Positions 21,311 through 33,291 of a DNA stretch of 64,000 nucleotides are shown here, one piece after another. Each line of letters begins with the position of its first letter. Positions within the stretch are counted from its first letter, which is position 1. The DNA lies in the NCBI GenBank assembly GCA_947044365.1, contig OX345636.1, positions 26,029,466 through 26,093,465 on the forward strand, written 5' to 3'. Under the pieces are notes generated by a model. It was not told where the DNA came from. It searched no databases and saw nothing but the letters and a program-made list of their open reading frames with translations. A program made the position numbers and the translations under genes. Origin of the DNA: Petrosia ficiformis. Lineage: Eukaryota > Porifera > Demospongiae > Haplosclerida > Petrosiidae.

Positions 21311-23056
21311 AGTTTCCAATATTCCTCTTGAATTGTCAATCTCAACGATATTTATTTGTATGTTTTGTCTGTCCGCATCCACATGACGACAGTTAGCCCC
21401 CTCAGAATCAAACATACTCAAGAACTCAACACTTGTGATTTGAACATAAAAGATTTCCCGGAATATCATCCTAGAATCATTTGATAAAAAGAAATGAACA
21501 AGATGAGAGAAAGAAATGAACAAGAGAGGTAGAAATGATATGAGGATAGGAATAGGAACAAGGATAAGGATAGGAATAGGGATGAGGATTGGGGATGAAA
21601 ATGAGAATAGGAATAGAGATGAGGATGAGAGGATAGAGATAAAGACAAAAATGGGAATGAGAATGTGGGATAAGAGACATAAGAATGGGAATCAGTCTAG
21701 CATGTAGTATAGTGATGTTGATTGATGTGAAGGTTTGTTCATCTGAAATATTATTTCATAATCTTCAGTAGCTGTTGCTTGTTCATTTAAAGGAAGAGAA
21801 TCATCTGTCATAGTACTGTATGAATGGAGGTAATTTTGCAGCTAGGAGGTAATATTGCATCTAGGAGGTAATATTGCAGCTAGGAGCATCTAAGAGGTAA
21901 TATTGCATCTAGGAGGTAATATTGCATCTAGGAGCATCTAAGAGGTAATATTGCATGTAGGAGGTAATATTGCATCTAAGAGGTAATATTACATCTAGGA
22001 GGTAATATTGCATCTAGGAGGTAATATTGCATCTAGGAGGTAATATTGCATCTAAGAGGTAATATTACATCTAGGAGGTAATATTGCATCTAAGAGGTAA
22101 TATTGCATCTAGGAGGTAATATTGCATCTAGGAGGTAATATTGCAGCTAGGAGGAAATATTGCATCTAGGAGGAAATACATACGTTCAGTTAGTTACCTG
22201 GCATTGTCTTGCACTGGTTTCTATGTGAGCAGTAATCTTCTGTACAACACTCAATACTCATTACTAATAAAAATGAAATAGTCCTGCAAAAAAAAACAAC
22301 ACATATTACAAATATGAATGCATGTATGCAAGTGTACATGTACTATAACACGTACATTGTGTGTAAGTACACATGAAATACATGTATAGACATAAAATAC
22401 ATGTACCAACAATGAGCCAATCAGTATATGATCTAGTCTAGCGTAGCCAGATGCCTACTACAAAGGAAGGATCAGGTCAGCCCACTGTACTATATAGCGT
22501 TCGTCAAGAGTTTAGCCAGATTTTTGGCTATTTTAGTGGGCAACAAACTGCTAATAATATTCATAATCAAAATAAGTATATTCATAACTATACTTAGCCA
22601 GCTGATCAGACCCTTCCTTCGTAGTAGATTTGGTTCTGTTTCATACCCTGAAGATAATGATGTGTTGCGGGCTACATCAAGGATACCACCAGCTGAATTA
22701 TATTCTAGGTCTTCAATATCGCTGGGAGTGCCTTCGCGATTGTCATCCTTTTGAGTACTTAAAAGCTGTTCAAATAAATTACAATACTTATCTCTTATCT
22801 GACCTGCATGATTATGATCTCCAATCTTTTCAAAAGCTCCAGCGATAGTCTTCCAGCATGGCTTCTTGTTCTTTTCATAACATATAAATAGTTCAGCAGC
22901 ACAGCGATTAGTTCCTTGACAACTGTATTGATTTTCAATCCTTTTCAGATCATCGTGGGCTAAGTTGAGATGAACACCCAGAGAGAACCATTGTGGCTCC
23001 TTACCAACCTCCTCCGCAAACTCACTGAGTGTTGGAACAGGAGTTAGATCAGACAT
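21311..23056 (-). CDS. Death-domain protein gene, block B copy (exons 1-3; reading frame broken)
   Basis: Exon 1 (23056-22647) starts at an ATG and reads MSDLTPVPTLSEFAEEVGKE, then continues PQWFSLGVHLNLAHDDLKRI...CWKTIAGAFEKIG. This is a six-helix Death domain at about residues 5-95, an adaptor fold for homotypic assembly in apoptosis and innate signalling. It ends CAGG|GTATGA. Exon 2 (22283-22198) joins in phase and reads TISFLLVMSIECCTEDYCSH. Compared with block A it carries 11 extra bases, which shift the frame so that exon 3 (21470-21311) meets TGA at once. In the ancestral frame exon 3 reads RMIFREIFYVQITSVEFLSM. A fourth exon may start at 19353. The copy is either truncated after exon 2 or a pseudogene. 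Reading exon 1 on into the MITE gives a spurious tail. Confidence 0.7.
21827..22178. repeat. 19-bp minisatellite, block B
   Basis: About eighteen copies of AGGAGGTAATATTGCATCT, with variants in which A replaces G (CTAAGAGG) and short 12-bp deletions. It is paralogous to 7967-8187. Confidence 0.95.
22436..22630. mobile_element. Truncated GTCT-family MITE abutting the Death exon
   Basis: The left end GTCTAGCGTAGCCAGATGCC matches 8437. It runs to CAGACCCTTCCTTCGTAGTA and then directly into exon 1 of the Death-domain gene, without the outer right terminus. Confidence 0.75.
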
Positions 23057-23458
23057 AATAGCTACTGTTAGAGCTACATTAAAAATAGATTATAATATAC
23101 AAAAAAGATTATACAATGAGTTTATTCTACCTTTTGGCAGTGTCAGGACTGGCAGGAAGTGCTTTGCATACCCCAACCATTTAAGGCTTAACTTAATTAA
23201 AATATTAATAATAATTATTATGATATCTTGCAGTGTTAGTAATAACATACATTACTGTATGCTTTTACAAAAATAAAATTGTAATTTATTGGTTAATAGA
23301 CTACAGTTGCAAGAAATAGTGGAAAATGTAATTTAATTGGTCAGGCATGTTGTCATGACTACATGGTGACATACATGTACTTGTACTAATTGTAATTTCC
23401 TTATCATATATTATATGTACAAAGAAGCAGAATAAATATTTTAATTAAATCGTTTTAG

Positions 23459-23765
23459 GTCATAAACATCTGCATCAATTGCTTTTAGCAAAATGGTGAG
23501 TTAATGTAACCTGATGTTTCAGAGTTATCTTATCTGAAAGGAACTTACAGAATATTATTAGTTGGTGTTTTTAAATCTGGTATAAAACATTTTTCAGATA
23601 CCACACATTGTAATGTTTTAGTGGTAGTTGTGATTACATGGTTACATGTTTTGTTCTTTGAAACACACACGAGGGGCTTAGATGTGTTCATTTTTTTAGT
23701 ATTAGTTGTTTTTACACATTGAAGAGGCAACAATAGCACGTACAATACTGCAATAAACCCCTTAA
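23459..23765 (+). repeat. Second copy of the 20644-20965 duplicate
   Basis: Same content as 20644-20965. The pair brackets the Death-domain gene and its minisatellite, so it may mark the ends of a duplicated or inserted segment. Confidence 0.85.
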
Positions 23766-24154
23766 TGGACCCCTCCCTTTTCTGCTATGTGAAACTCTAT
23801 TGAGTATAATAAGTACAGTATATAACCTGGTCTGTAATGATTACCAACACACTATAAATAGTACATTATATTGTCATCAACATTGAGCCAGCCATCAGTA
23901 TATGATTCATGTAAGTTACTAACAGCATTCTGTAATGATAAATACATTGTTTAGTACAGTGTGTGATGGAAATCTGGCTTATTTAGATCATGTACAAACT
24001 AATATCGATACATTGATTCCTTTAAAATACATACGTATCCATTAGCACATTACTACTAACTTCAAGTGCATCCATTAGTACACCTACTTACCTATTCCAT
24101 TTACTCTTCTTCTTAGAATCACTGCAGAAGTGTCCATGTTTTTTCATTTAAAAC

Positions 24155-24300
24155 CATGGGCGGGGAAAGTTATACCGTTATTAAAATTAAAATGAGTATA
24201 ACCCTATTAATTAAAAGTCCGTTTTTATCCGTAAATTCCTGTACAGTTTTATAAAACAAAATTCGTCACAAATCATCACCAAAAAATGAATATAGTTAAT
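24155..24300 (-). repeat. Dispersed repeat R3 (inverted copy of 6985-7115)
   Basis: GGGCGGGGAAAGTTATAC...TTAAAAGTCCGTTTTTATCC is the reverse complement of 6985-7115. Further copies lie near 4830 and 8945. Just downstream, TGCAGATATCTCGACTTTCG (24393) recurs at 19604 and 34402. Confidence 0.7.
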
Positions 24301-24534
24301 ATAATGATATTCATTGCAATTTTTACGTCATAATATGAATAATAATAAGAAAAATGGAGGATTTTATGCCGAAAATAGTCGAAATGGTTGTGCAGATATC
24401 TCGACTTTCGGAAATAATTTCGGACCGAAACCCGCAATTACAGTAGTCTTGTACAATGGACTTTTGAACACGGCATAAAAAAATAAAATTCGTGATTGAC
24501 GCCCACGCAATTAGTCTTCCAACATTAACATAGA

Positions 24535-24945
24535 TATTTAACAATCTTAACTTTTAACATATTCACATATGCTTTGATGCTTTGGCGTTACTAGACTCTT
24601 GACAGGGATAGTCTGGCCTTGGGAACCAGAAGTGGGGGTTAAAGACATCTTTGGTGGGATCCCAACCCTCCCCTCTCTATCCGTATCTGGAAATGCTTAT
24701 AGAGTCCTGTTCACCAATGCACCAGTATATACATGTAATAATAACTTACTTACAAAACCCTGAAGTCAAACAATGGCCCATTCCTACTGGATTACAAAAG
24801 ATCCTACTCCCTTGAAAACTTTACCTTCCATGTGCTTATACACATGTGCTCTCCTAATTAATCTTAGGTGGGCGTTTTCAATTAATAATTAAAATTATTG
24901 CAAGGCTATTACTATTACAGATGCTGTTGTGTGTGTGTGTGTGTT
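24535..24945 (+). repeat. 400-bp repeat R5, copy 1
   Basis: The repeat runs from TATTTAACAATCTTAACTTTT through GGGATAGTCTGGCCTTGGGA and CTTGAAAACTTTACC to TATTACAGATGCTGTTG plus (TG)n. Other copies: 25217-25620 and 26925-27290. A partial divergent copy is near 26010-26130. No coding content is seen. Confidence 0.9.
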
Positions 24946-25216
24946 TGATATAAGATCAATGTGTGGTTGGATGCACCAGAGGTGGCTTAGTACACTTGGG
25001 TTGATACCAACCAAAAACAAAGAGTGCTGTCTATTGCTCACAACACGGAAGCTGACTTTTCCCCACAGAGAAGTATATTTCTCTCCCGAGGCTAGCATGA
25101 GTATTGGGCTTCTTAAGTTTAAGGCTTTTTTCCAACAGCTTTAGGGGCTGTGGGACAACCTTCAGTGCTGTCACATAAGCAGGTTTATTTGCGTTTGTAA
25201 ATATTTTCACAAATAG

Positions 25217-25620
25217 TATTTAACAATCTTAACTTTTAACATATTCACATATGCTTTGATGCTTTGGTGTTACTAGACTCTTGACAGGGATAGTCTGGCC
25301 TTGGGAACCAGAAGTGGGGGTTAAAGACTCTTTGGTGGAATCCCAACCCTCCCCTCTCTATCCGTATCTGGAGATGCTTATAGAGTCCTGTTCACCAATG
25401 CACCAGTAAATACATGTAATAATAACTTACTTACAAAACCTTGAAGTTAAATAACAGCCCAATCTTACTGGATTAAAAAAGATCCTACTCCCTTGAAAAC
25501 TTTACCTACCATGTGCTTATACACATGTGCTCTCCTAATTAATCTTAGGTGGGCGTTTTCAATTAATAATTAAAATTATTGCAAGGCTATTACTATTACA
25601 GATGCTGTTGTGTGTGTGTT
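25217..25620 (+). repeat. 400-bp repeat R5, copy 2
   Basis: About 95 percent identical by eye to copy 1, with the same boundaries and the same trailing (TG)n. Confidence 0.9.
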
Positions 25621-26488
25621 TAATGGGTGTGCTCATTGTTAGCGGAGAAGGTGGTTACAGAGGTAGCCTTAATGTACTTGTCCACTCTCCAACCAACCAA
25701 CAAACACTGTAGACAGACCTGTCTCTGTCTACTGGACGATGGATCTGCTCTAAAAGTATCGAACCACCGGTTCTCACCTCCGACACCCCATTCCTGGCTG
25801 AACTTTATTAAACCAAAGTACTACATTAATATGTTTTTCAGTTGGTAAACGTTAGCTTAGCGGCTGAGTTGGGATTCTAGTAACCTGATTGGCTATCATG
25901 GGTCAGTATCATAACTGTATTCCTTCCCTCATCATATGTTTACTTTATCTATACAATTTGAAAGTGCGTGTACATATACACATATACAAACTTACATATA
26001 TATACATACATAACAAATGTTTTGATGCTTTGGTAACACTGGGTTAGTTATTGTGGACAGTCTGGTCTTGGGAACCAGAAATGGGGGTTAAAGATATCTT
26101 TGTGGGATCCCAACCCTCCCCACTCTGTCCATTGTTTAGTTTATTTATTGTACATATACATACACATATATACACGTGTACATTTTGTTTTACTTCTTGT
26201 TGTTCTGGCTTTGGCTTTTTTATTTTATTTTATTTTTTTAAGTTTTATTTGTTATCCTGTGTACCAAGTCATCAAATTGTACCATTATTAATGAAATAGT
26301 GATTTGAGGTATAGGGGGTGTACTATAAGGTATCAATCCATTCTCTACATTATGAGATTATATTGGATTTGAGACTCACCTTTCCATTTTTTGTGTAGCT
26401 GCACATGTGTTCTTGTGTAAACTTGTGGTTAAGTATTCAGACTTAGGGGTGGGTATTTATTATTTAAAAGGGATTTTATATATACAAT

Positions 26489-26490
26489 TG

Positions 26491-26532
<42 letters not shown>
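26489..26532. repeat. (TG)n microsatellite
   Basis: Uninterrupted TG tract. Between 25621 and 26924 I see no gene, only the partial R5 copy near 26010-26130 and CTG/CAG-balanced spacer. Confidence 0.95.
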
Positions 26533-26534
<2 letters not shown>

Positions 26535-26924
26535 AGAAAAAAGAGACAGTGTTTGTCAGATCCTCAGGCCTTCAACTGAACAAACAGGCCGCCCTCAGGG
26601 ACTGACTCCCAACTGAATGACAGACCTCTCTCTGTCAGGAGGTAACTTCTCCTCTGAAGCTTCAGTGGTACGAGTATCTGACACTTACTTCACCTCATTC
26701 ATATCTTATAAAGCTAAAGTGCTAAGCTTAACAAACTAGACAGGCATAATAGGTCTCTCTTCAGCTCTAGTGCTTTTGTTTTTTATTTCCATGTTTTATT
26801 TGATGGTCTGTGGTTATTCTTTTAGCATATGGGCCTACAGAGTCTGTATACTTTTGTGATTATAGTAGAATATGGTATAGATTTAGCACTTAGCTACTTA
26901 ATAAAAAGCAGTGTCATAAATAGT

Positions 26925-27290
26925 ATTTAACAATCTTAATTAACTTTTAACACATTCACATATGCTTTGATACTTCGGTGTTATTGGACTCCTGACAGGG
27001 ATAGTCTGGCCTTGGGAACCAGAGATGGGGGTTAAAGACATCTTGGTGGGATCCCAACCTTCCCCTCTCTATCCGTATCTGGAAATGCTTATAGAGTCCT
27101 GTTCACCAATGCACCGGTAAATACATGTAATAATAACTTACTTACAAAACCCTGAAGTCAAACAATGGCCCATTCCTACTGGATTACAAAAGATCCTACT
27201 CCCTTGAAAACTTTACCTACCATGTCCTTATACACATGTGCTCTCCTAATTAATCTTAGGTGGGCGTTTTTAATTAATGATTAAAACCAG
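26925..27290 (+). repeat. 400-bp repeat R5, copy 3
   Basis: It matches copies 1 and 2 up to CTTAGGTGGGCGTTTT. Its usual 3' end (ATTGCAAGGCTATTACTATT) reappears separately at 27970, immediately before the Pif1 helicase relic, so about 700 bp seem to have been inserted inside this copy. Confidence 0.85.
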
Positions 27291-27402
27291 AGAATGATAA
27301 TCATTGTGGGGCAAGCCTGAGAGAACACATAAAAAGGTGTGGTTGTAAGACGAGAGTGTGTGCAACTGCGCATACATTATGAACACGTGCAAGTCTGTGA
27401 AG

Positions 27403-27519
27403 ATGGCAAACGCTACAGTTCACAGAATAGTGATGGAAGTTTCACCAATAAAGGTAAGTAGGAAAAACCCTGATGATAAATACTTTAGCAGGAAGATCAC
27501 TTTGCTCAGCCATCTATAG
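27403..27519 (+). pseudogene. RPA-like OB-fold N-terminal fragment, probably Helitron-associated
   Basis: A 38-codon frame from an ATG reads MANATVHRIVMEVSPIKVSR and continues KNPDDKYFSRKITLL before a stop. The pattern SPxKxSxKNPDxKYFxxxI is typical of RPA/OB-fold proteins carried by animal Helitrons; this assignment is from memory of the pattern. It is followed by a pyrimidine-rich tract and, 480 bp on, by Pif1 helicase sequence on the same strand. Confidence 0.45.
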
Positions 27520-28002
27520 CTGTTCTCTCTATCTGTCTCTCCCACATAATCTCTCTTTTCTTTGCTCAGCAGTCGAATCATCTCTTATCTCCCTCTGTCT
27601 GTCTCACCAACCTTACTTGTCTTTCATAATCTGTCTCCATAGCTCTTGTCTCTCCAGCATAATCTTCAATCTCTCTTCTGAGGCTTTGCTCAGCTTATCT
27701 TCCTCTGTCTCCATTCAGTCTCTCTTCTCTTGCGTAATCTCACCTCTCTCTCCGCTTTAGTTTCTCCAGGTCGTTTGGCTCGGTCCCTTTCTCTTCATGA
27801 TGAACAATGCTGGCTTTCTCAAATTTTATTTAAAAAATATTTACGGAATACGAGAATTAAGAGTATTTACGGAATACGTACGAATACAAACAAACAAACT
27901 GACAAATATATATACAATGCAAACTTTTCAGCTACCTCACTAGTGTGGGGCTCGCTCAGGCTCGCCCCAATTATTGCAAGGCTATTACTATTACAGATGC
28001 TT

Positions 28003-28916
28003 TTCCAGGAAGGTAATGGTTATAATCCTGGTTCTACCCACTTGTGGAGAGATATCTTCACAATGGTGAAGCTGACCATTAACATGAGACAGAATGGGTG
28101 ACAACACTTACTCTTGAGTACTGGGTAGAATTCGTACTGGACAGCAAACTCCAGACGATATCACTCTGCTCAGGACCAGACTGACTTCTGGTATAGATAC
28201 TCCAGTGGATATTGAACAGTCTCCATTCACAGATGCTCTGCTTCTGTTACCCTTGAAAGTCATGGTAGACAAATACAATACTCACCATCTTCGGTAGTTG
28301 GCGCAGGTGTTGACTGTGTTTGAATTCAAGGGTGAGCATTCCATTGTCAACTCCGATTCTGCTAGACAGAGTTACGGTGTCGTTCAACATGTTGATGTCC
28401 CAAAGAGACTCGTCCCACCCGATCACAATGACTGTGCTGGTCTACCAAGAAGTCTGAAACTAGCTGTTGGTGCACAAGTCATGCTTTGAAGAAACATCCT
28501 CTGTGAAGAGGGACTAGTAAATGGAGCTCGTGGAATGGTGGTGGGAATTACTTGGCCTGATGGATACCCGACACAACCTCAAAATGTTCTGGTCAAATTC
28601 CACAATTCTCAGGTTGGTTGTATCAGCCGAGTGAGTGTTGAAGGTGATGCAGAAGCTCTTCCAATCGAACCTGTGATGACACAATTTATGGCCGAGAGGG
28701 AGTCAGTCTACAAAGGACTTAACTACCTTTACTTACCTGTTGGGCTGCTACTATTCACTAAGTACAAGGGTTATCTCTTTATGGTGCTGTGATTGACCTA
28801 GAACCCAAAGTGTTTGAAGATTATTAAGTGGCTTATGTTGCTTTGAGTATAATTGATTCAGCAAAATCAAGGCCTCTCTGTTGGCAACCAAACAGTTAGA
28901 TCGGCTGAGAGGAGTA
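28003..28916 (+). pseudogene. Pif1-like helicase C-terminal half (Helitron), first copy
   Basis: Frame segments give GYNPGSTHLWRDIFTMVKLT-INMRQNG, then RIRTGQQTPDDITLLRTRLT, VLTVFEFKGEHSI, LKLAVGAQVML, EEGLVNGARGMVVGITWPDG and, near the end, VQGLSLYGAVIDLEPKVFE and VAYVALS. These are helicase motifs IV-VI of Pif1-type DNA helicases (unwinding, SF1B), as fused to Rep in Helitrons. Stops interrupt it (for example TAG at about 28300 and TAA within the TIHKxQG motif), and Walker A and B are missing. The first 343 bp are nearly identical to 53083-53425. Confidence 0.85.
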
Positions 28917-29943
28917 AATGTGTATGATAATAATTATTGTTGTGCTATACATTTGTGCTTCATGTTAAAGTAATTTGAATTATCATCAGAAGTTGTTTTA
29001 CGTTATGAGTATTGTGTATTATGTTAGTGTAAAATTATGTGTGTTATTAAACCTGGACTTTAATATTGTAAATGTGTATGAAATAGTGTATTCAGCATTA
29101 AGCTTTGTATTTGTCCTTTAATAATAATTATTATTATACATGTTGTATTCTATTGTGTGTGGGATTTCCTATTTGGTGGTGTATACCATCTATGTATATT
29201 CTGTGTACATACTGATTAGTTGTTGTATACCCTCTAGGGTCCCCTGCTTACATTCACTGTATGCAACACACTTTGATCCCTGCCCCGACTGTTGATTGTG
29301 GATCCTCACTTTATATCAGAAGGTGGGTGGCCTGGCATAAGGACACCTCCTCGTGGTCCAGGCTGGTAATTTCTACTTTTAATGTAGAAGGCTAACGGTC
29401 TCTTGAAGATTTAAGAAAAGTAAACTTTGTCAAGAATAACAGGTAGTTGATATATATTATATGTTTAATATTGATATAATTTTGTTATACTTGTAGTCAT
29501 GAAGATGTCAAAAGATAAGACGAATGAAATGTCTGTTTGGAAACATTTATAATTATGATTTGTTAAATAATGTAATTATTTTGGAATTATTCAAATTTAA
29601 AATAAATTTAAAAGATTTGATTATTAGTAAAGTGTGAATAGTTGACAATAGATAATTACATAATACACAAACAAGCTGCTACATAATACATAATATACAA
29701 GTAATTTACCATTTACAGATAATAGTAAACATTTCCACTGTTGTCATCATGTCAACATAATCACGGATCTTATTCTCATTGGTCAATAATATCGAGGTGA
29801 TCATATCAATCAGGTGGTTTAATGATATCAACACATGCAAATAATCAGGAGCTCTGGTGAAGAAGAATCTGAGGTAATTACTATTATTAAGTGCTGCTGT
29901 TCCTGATCTGTTTTCATTAGGATAGTCTCCTACAGACCATCAA
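28917..29943. other. Intergenic, AT-rich
   Basis: Nothing coding is recognised. I looked for a Helitron 3' hairpin plus CTRR end downstream of the helicase relic and could not identify one with confidence. Confidence 0.4.
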
Positions 29944-30063
29944 ATGGAGGTAGCAGCAACTGCAAGTACTCCAACTCCAGCTCCTACTACAGATGCAACT
30001 GCAACTACAGATCCATCAGGAGCTGGGAAAGCGAAAAAGCCTTATAAAATAAAAACCATATGA
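29944..30063 (+). CDS. 39-aa small ORF, Thr/Pro/Ala-rich then basic
   Basis: ATG opens MEVAATASTPTPAPTTDATA followed by a basic stretch (GKAKKPYKIK) before TGA. The composition recalls the N-terminal tail of a linker-histone-like or other chromatin protein. After the stop another frame stays Lys-rich for about 20 codons, so it may be the broken start of a longer protein. No homologue can be named. Confidence 0.3.
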   Translation: MEVAATASTPTPAPTTDATATTDPSGAGKAKKPYKIKTI

Positions 30064-30389
30064 AAAACCCTCGGAAAAAAAAACAGAAAAAGATACAAAA
30101 TCATCCGCTCCTGATATTATAACAGTTAGTCATTTGCAATAATAATTAATTTTATTACAACAAATGAAATGAAATATTATAATTATAATAATTATTATAT
30201 AACTATTATATTCTTTTATACTATGCAGATAAACGTTACAGTATCCAATGAGGAGTTTTGAACAACTTACTTAAATAAAAAAATATATCATAATTATATA
30301 AAATATATATTATATATAATAATTATTAATTTTTATTTATTATAATTATATATATTATAGTAATAACCTTAATTTTATATTATTAACAA

Positions 30390-30960
30390 GATATATAAAG
30401 AAAAAGTATCCCTATGACTGCTTTGTGGTGTCCAGCATTCAGTAATCACGGCTGACTTTATGGTGCTCCCCAAAATGTGTACATAGTCTAGGTCGAGGGT
30501 CTAGGTCTGGGGTCTGGGGTCTGGGGTCTAGGATTTTCATTTAGACATTTTGGGACTAGACATTCTGGGAATGATTCGACTTTATCATGATTGAAACCCA
30601 ACAGCCTACTATAGTTATGACCCTATAGAACTTTAGAAGTATAATAGCTTGCTATTAGTTCCAGTTTCTACATAAGCTAGTAGAGCTGCAAGCAGCTTTC
30701 TTTCTGCTGCTCTGTAGAGCTCGAGCGCACATTCTATTATGAGCCGCCCGGAATGATGAAACTTCCGTAACTGCATATACAACGCATACCCGCGTAAGTG
30801 AATATAACATATAACATACTAAGAACTCGTGGCCAAGCATTCATAGGGATTTCAAAACATCAAGTGACTTCCAGTACTATAAAACTTCCGGTCATATGAC
30901 TTCTGATAGAAGAAACATTCAAATTAAAATTTTGCAAATTTTGCAAATTTGTAAAGCAAT
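30390..30960. repeat. Region sharing inverted pieces with 47740-48110
   Basis: AGCTTTCTTTCTGCTG and TAGTTCCAGTTTCTAC...AAGC (30640-30710) match the reverse complement of 47845-47905. CAAATTTGTAAAGCAATCATAGG (30945) recurs at 48063. It looks like one dispersed element present in two rearranged copies. Confidence 0.55.
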
Positions 30961-31019
30961 CATAGGGATGTTTTTCTTCTCTATATACAAGTTATTAGCA
31001 GCAACAAATGAAGAGAGAA

Positions 31020-31028
31020 GAAAAAAAA
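31020..31028 (-). terminator. Pol III T-run terminator of tRNA-Cys
   Basis: Nine consecutive T on the minus strand directly follow the discriminator base of the tRNA. Confidence 0.9.
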
Positions 31029-31100
31029 AGGGGGCACCCGGGATTGAACCAGGGACCTCTCGATCTGCAGTCGAATGCTCTACCACTGAGCTATACCCCC
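31029..31100 (-). tRNA. tRNA-Cys: tRNA-Cys(GCA)
   Basis: A complete 72-nt cloverleaf on the minus strand. The acceptor GGGGGTA/TGCCCCC is followed by U73, the cysteine discriminator base. The D stem is GCTC/GAGC, the anticodon stem TTCGA/TCGAG with loop CTGCAGA (anticodon GCA), and the T arm CCTGG TTCAATC CCGGG. There is no intron. A T9 tract follows the 3' end, the RNA polymerase III terminator. A and B boxes are intact (TAGCTCAGTGG, GGTTCAATCC). All features fit a working gene. It translates cysteine UGC/UGU codons. Confidence 0.97.
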
Positions 31101-32568
31101 TTGAATTGAGTAGGGTTGTTGAAATAATGAATTACATCAAGTGAAATAATAGCAACTTCATTAAATTTTGATGTCCAGGTCCAGCTACGCTACTGCCTTA
31201 AACTAACCAATATGATTCTTTTTTACTCCTCATATCCTCCATTATGTAACACTTTTGTTTGCTGTAATTGTTTCATAATACTTTTTAATCTAACCTATAG
31301 CTGGTTAACAAAGAGAATTTCCACCATCGTTTTTAATCTCTTTCATCATCACCTAAACCCAAGAACTCAACATTCCTGCTTTTTGCAATAACTTCTTCAT
31401 ATATATCATCTTTATTTGTGATTTGTGCATTTTTATGGTACAGTCTTCCCTCTACTAGTTCGTATTATGTTTAACAAATTGTATGAATACTTTGTTTTCC
31501 CTTGGTCTTCTCTTTTTTTGTTGCTTACTTGTTATTGGTTACTTTTGTGTATGTGTGTATGTATTCTTTGTAGCGTGGCTTTTGTGTATGTGTGTATGTA
31601 TTCTTTGTAGCGTGGCTATAATCATTTAGTTGCTATGGGCCTCACCCTTTTGTAAATCACAACATAAAGCAAAAAAACTCCTAACAATGGTATTTGACAG
31701 ACTGGGTTTACTAAGGTGAGAGCTATCTTAAATTAACACCAAGATTGCCCCAATTGCACTTAAGTACACAAAATTATTAAAATGTAATATATAGTACAAG
31801 AATAAGTATTGTAATTTATTTTCGTGTTTTATTAGTCTGGATAATCTAACTTCCTTTGCTGGAAAGAAGAGTTGTTTAAAGAAAGCTTAAAGATTTAAAA
31901 CGTATGTACCAAGAAGATAAACAAGATTAGAGCAAAGAGCAATGCCCACATCTTTATTTCCCATATAATTTGTACAACACAGACTTTTAAACAAGGTATA
32001 GTACTGTTATGTCAGATAGACCACTTCTGACTCTCAGCCTTCAATTACTCATTGTACAGCTTTACATGAATAAATACATTGTGGCCCAATACTCAGATGA
32101 ATAATGCTATCAGCCTTTGGCTCTTGAGAAGTTTACTGCATACATAACTAAGGTATACTTCGTTGATGATAGGAATTCATGTCAAGTTGCCACTCATGAT
32201 GTAATTAATAAACTAGCAGCTGTATATAATGCAATTCTTAAATCACTACCACATGGCTGCATGTACTTTAAATGTTGATCATAACTCGTTCACACTTATT
32301 GGGTAAAAGGTGTTGGGACATGTGTCTCTAGAACTTTCTAGATTGTTATCTGTGCACATGTTTTAGAATATTCCAGAACATTTAGTGGTTTACTACATAA
32401 CAGTGATTGATTTTGTACAGTAGTGTTGTGTTGTCTGAGTCAAGTTAAAAGAAGCAGAGAATGTATTCAGCTCTTGCTCTGCCATGTTGTGTAGACTTAC
32501 TATTTTCTACCATTTGGAAATTGCCTCCTCACCTTATGACTCTTCAAATGAACAAATGAACAAACGAA
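31101..32568. other. Intergenic; local repeats
   Basis: GTGTATGTATTCTTTGTAGC is duplicated in tandem at 31552-31617. A block from about 31980 (ACAAGGTATAGTACTG...) resembles 1095-1170 and 16080-16160. GGAATTCATGTCAAGTTGCC (32170) recurs at 32980. No gene is supported. Confidence 0.5.
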
Positions 32569-32937
32569 AAAGTATAGAGAGTGGCTATATTTCATATAGT
32601 CCAGCTGTTTGGCCTGAAGAGAAGGAGTTTTAAGTTGTAGTAACGTACATATGGACAACCATTAAGCATATGTACAACTGTGGCAGATGAGCAGCTGTGG
32701 TGTATGGAGTGGTTAGAGAAGGGCATGGGTTCTGTGGAGTGGTTGGAAAAGGGCGTGTGGATAAATGAAAAAGTATAGAGAGTGGCTATATTTCATATAG
32801 TCCAGCTGTTTGGCCTGAAGAGAAGGAGTTTCAAGTTGTAGTAACTTACATATGGACAACCATTAAGCATATGTACAACTGTGGCAGATGAGCAGCTGTG
32901 GTGTATGGAGTGGTTGGAAAAGGGCGTGTGGATGATA
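32569..32937. repeat. Tandem duplication, period 198 bp
   Basis: GAAAAAGTATAGAGAGTGGC starts at 32569 and again at 32767. Both copies continue through GTAACNTACATATGGACAACC to GGTTGGAAAAGGGCGTGTGG. Outside them, 88-bp copies at 32153-32240 and 32962-33050 form a second nested duplication. Confidence 0.85.
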
Positions 32938-33291
32938 GAGAATGATTGAGAAGAGTGCAGGTATACTTCATTGATTATAGGAATTAATGTCAAGTTGCCA
33001 CTCATGATGTAATTAATAAACTAGCAGCTGTACATAATGCAATTCTTGTTATAGTATTCCATATAGAAAGTAATGTGCGATATATTTACTTACTAACATA
33101 TTATTATCATTACTTAGTCATTGTAATTATTCTTAATGCATGCGTAATAATTGTGGTATTGGTATTAATTATGTGGTTATTAATTAGTTATAATTAATTT
33201 AAAAACATGTGATAGTTTTTTTGGAAAAGATTGTTGAACTGAATCTGGTTGAATCTGGAGGGAAACTGTTCCTTTAGATGTAAACTATATA

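Noticed and set aside
22490..22640. C-terminal tail of the long Death-domain frame (LPTKIAKNLAKLLTNAI)
   Set aside because: It is read-through into a GTCT-family MITE; the same peptide appears from the copy at 21113. The exon is expected to end at 22647.
27473..28101. Ser/Leu-rich frames of 95 and 123 codons
   Set aside because: They arise from the TCTCTC-rich tract. The second joins spacer to the helicase relic in frame by chance.
30896..31144. 82-codon plus-strand frame containing GAPGIEPGTSRSAVECSTTE
   Set aside because: This is the well-known spurious translation of the antisense strand of tRNA-Cys, not a protein.
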